Assembly (NCBI GenBank): GCA_037721215.1
Contig: JBBJNV010000001.1
Span: 124,001 to 188,000, forward strand
DNA length: 64,000 bases
Origin: Gemmatimonadaceae bacterium
GTDB lineage: Bacteria; Gemmatimonadota; Gemmatimonadetes; Gemmatimonadales; Gemmatimonadaceae
Reading direction: 5' to 3'
Shown in pieces: positions 62,223 through 64,000 of this stretch (position 1 is the stretch's first letter; every line of letters starts with the position of its first letter). Position numbers and translations under genes: made by a program. The notes beneath the pieces are model-generated. The model made no database searches. It worked only from the letters and a program-made list of their open reading frames with translations, and was not told where the DNA came from.

Positions 62223-64000
62223 TTACTCGAGCCGGCGCGTTGGGACATCTCTCTCAACTCGGAGAGCGGCGAGCGATGCGTTCAGACCCAGTCGTCGCAC
62301 AAGTTGTTCGAAGCGCGGATCGCTGCGCACCGGATCGAATATCGGATCGACGAAGAAAATGCGTGCGCCGCGGTCGCCCTCCACTCGCTCCAGCCAATCA
62401 AGAGCCCGCTCCTTCTCCCCCAACGCGATGTGAATGATCGCCGGATCGACCGGCGAGACGTATTCACCTCTCCGCGCTTTTCCTTGGAGCTCGGCAAGTA
62501 TCCGGCGAGCTTCGGCCTCGTGCCCCGCGAGGCCATACGCATAGCCCAAAAGCCCCGGCCTGTGCAGACCGGTATAATCGCTACCCTTGTGTTCAAGCTC
62601 GGTGAGCGCTTCCCGGTAGCGACCCTGGGTCAGGTACACGCGCCCCAGACCCCAATGGGCCAGGAATAAATCCGGCGAAAGCTCCAGTGCCTTGCGGAAT
62701 TGTGTCTCTGCCTCGCGCTCGCGACGGAGCCAGAGATAGTGGCTTCCCAGATGCGCCGCCTGCACGTACGAGAGTCGGTCGAGTGCAGAAGCCCGCTCAG
62801 CCAGTGGCAGTGACTCCTGCAATCTCCCGACCGCCGCAAGGTAGGCGCTATACCGGCCTATTGCCCACATATCGCCAGGACTCAACTCAATGGCCCGCCG
62901 GATGTGTTGCTCCGCGCTATTCCAATCCCGATCGTACCACATGTTGACCCAGCTCATCGAGACGTGGGCCTCCGCAAGTGTGCTGTCAAGAGCAAGCGCT
63001 TTCGTGGCAGCCACCTTTGCGCGCGCAAAGCGTTCATAAGGGCGCGCTGGACGTGGCGCGATTTCGACATCAGCAAGCCCGGACCAGGCGGCGGCGTATC
63101 CCGGGTCGAGTGCCACGGCCTGCCGAAAGAAATTCGTCGCGCGGACCATCGCACCCTCGTTCCGCTGGTTCCAGGAGTAGCGGCCCTTGAGGTAAAGGTC
63201 GTGCGCCTCGGAGTTGCGGGTTGAGGGCACGCGCGCGGGCACCGGCTGGTAGAGGCTTATCCGAAGCGCGAGCACGATTGCGCGGCTGATTTCATCCTGA
63301 ATCAGAAAAATGTCGCTGATTTCCCGGTCGTACGTTTCCGCCCAGACGTGGTACCCACTTGCCGCGTCAGTGAGCTGCGCGGTGACGCGGACATGCGTCC
63401 CTTTTTTCTGCACTGTTCCCTGCAGAACGCTTGAGACGCCTAACATTCTTCCAACCTCGCGTAGATCCACGTGCCCGCCCTTGAAATGCGAGGAGGACCT
63501 TCGCGCAGCCACGCGTAGTTGCGCCACCTTTGCAAGGTGCGTTGTCAGCTCTTCTGTGATCCCGTCGCTGAAGTACTTCTGTTCGGGATCTTCGGAGAGA
63601 TTGGTGAAGGGCAGAACGGCGATCGAACTCGTGACCACAGGGCTCACACGCTTTGACGCGCGAAGGCGGGTCATAGCCGACAAAGCCACTGTTGATAGTG
63701 TGAGGGTCACGAGCAGGATGGCTATCGCACGAGAAGCGCGGCTCCTGCGCCATCCAGTAAGGGCCGCCCAGCGCTGACGAGCTGCGCGAGCCGGTGCTGG
63801 CGCGCGGCCGAGCCGCACTGCGCTGAGCTCGGTTGAAACCTGCTGAGCGGTCGCTGGACGATTTGTCGGCGTTTTACGCAGAAGTGCGAAAAGAATTCCC
63901 TCAACGGCGGCCGGGATCTCGTTTCGGAGCCGAGAGGGTCGCTCCGGCTCGCGGTGCATGATCGCGTGGGCCATCGCTACGTCACCGTCACCCTCGAAAG
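62223..64000 (-). CDS. Ser/Thr protein kinase with TolB-like domain and TPRs (N-terminal kinase lobe outside window)
   Basis: The frame is open to the right edge. The visible start is the end of a protein kinase (AVEGILFALLRKTPTNRPAT, the C-lobe helix), then a membrane helix (AIAILLVTLTLSTVALSA). Next is a TolB/FlgO-like domain (SIAVLPFTNLSEDPEQKYFS, GITEEL, GYHVWAETYDREISDIFLIQ) and at least six TPR-like helical pairs from ~290 on (AHDLYLKGRYSWNQRNEGA, YAAAWSGLADVEIA). This is a common two-part sensor kinase: cytoplasmic kinase, exported repeat region. Residues upstream of the C-lobe cannot be seen. Confidence 0.88.
   Translation of the reverse strand, partial: FEGDGDVAMAHAIMHREPERPSRLRNEIPAAVEGILFALLRKTPTNRPATAQQVSTELSAVRLGRAPAPARAARQRWAALTGWRRSRASRAIAILLVTLTLSTVALSAMTRLRASKRVSPVVTSSIAVLPFTNLSEDPEQKYFSDGITEELTTHLAKVAQLRVAARRSSSHFKGGHVDLREVGRMLGVSSVLQGTVQKKGTHVRVTAQLTDAASGYHVWAETYDREISDIFLIQDEISRAIVLALRISLYQPVPARVPSTRNSEAHDLYLKGRYSWNQRNEGAMVRATNFFRQAVALDPGYAAAWSGLADVEIAPRPARPYERFARAKVAATKALALDSTLAEAHVSMSWVNMWYDRDWNSAEQHIRRAIELSPGDMWAIGRYSAYLAAVGRLQESLPLAERASALDRLSYVQAAHLGSHYLWLRREREAETQFRKALELSPDLFLAHWGLGRVYLTQGRYREALTELEHKGSDYTGLHRPGLLGYAYGLAGHEAEARRILAELQGKARRGEYVSPVDPAIIHIALGEKERALDWLERVEGDRGARIFFVDPIFDPVRSDPRFEQLVRRLGLNASLAALRVERDVPTRRLE

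Overview
The window is about 60% G+C, gene dense, and reads as a chromosomal segment from a Gram-negative bacterium. It carries many secreted or lipid-anchored peptidases, a large outer-membrane barrel protein, cytoplasmic-domain Ser/Thr kinases fused to TolB-like propellers or TPRs, an ECF sigma factor with a membrane partner, MtfA, M61, M49 and S9 peptidases, and tight TAGTG or ATGA start/stop overlaps. That gene mix is typical of Gemmatimonadota, but the assignment is inferred from gene content, not from a marker. No rRNA, tRNA, CRISPR array or insertion sequence was seen. No gene-free stretch exceeds 300 bases; the longest are 23472-23751, 20953-21213 and 25445-25688.

Layout. 1-7911 is a continuous minus-strand run: HDAC-like deacetylase, M28 lipoprotein peptidase, S33 hydrolase, a frameshifted small gene, a PolX/PHP protein whose polymerase site has decayed, endonuclease III, cyclophilin, a small membrane protein, an ECF sigma factor and its membrane partner (cut by the window edge). 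7941-15214 holds an M61 peptidase, a secreted M24 aminopeptidase with a 9-bp tandem repeat in its leader, and a four-gene chain joined by ATGA overlaps (UbiB-like kinase, CbiX-like chelatase, lipoprotein, acyl-CoA dehydrogenase). 15348-21116 is the methionine block: metH followed by a fused homocysteine methyltransferase/methylene-THF reductase. Its leader contains a SAM-II-type riboswitch, an intrinsic terminator, and a promoter inside a long inverted repeat.

21214-23471 carries a SecB-like chaperone and a GH20 hexosaminidase. 23752-28191 looks like a decaying accessory patch: a broken beta-propeller gene, an intact VapBC-type toxin-antitoxin pair with a near-perfect operator/promoter, a small unknown gene, and a broken MacB-type permease. 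28337-35600 has a DUF2784/carbonic-anhydrase-like/M49 operon, a GT4 glycosyltransferase with a tiny CxxC protein upstream, an outer-membrane barrel protein and an NTF2-like protein. 35710-42950 encodes a large secreted DNA/RNA endonuclease with lamin-tail, Ig-like, PKD and FIMAH modules, a lipoprotein, and a dynamin-like GTPase next to an App1-type lipid phosphatase. 43101-51357 has a serine hydrolase, amino-sugar and murein enzymes (GH84, NamZ), a nitrilase, a CAT-like acyltransferase, MtfA and an MBL-fold protein. 51388-64000 has a Ser/Thr kinase with propeller, an M20 peptidase, sarcosine oxidase, a prolyl oligopeptidase-YggT-pseudoreceiver operon, an EVE protein, citrate synthase and a second Ser/Thr kinase cut by the right edge.

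Themes: peptide and amino-sugar scavenging, methionine/one-carbon metabolism under SAM control, base-excision repair, and membrane remodelling. Three genes show reading-frame breaks; these are either real pseudogenes or assembly indels, and the sequence alone cannot decide which.
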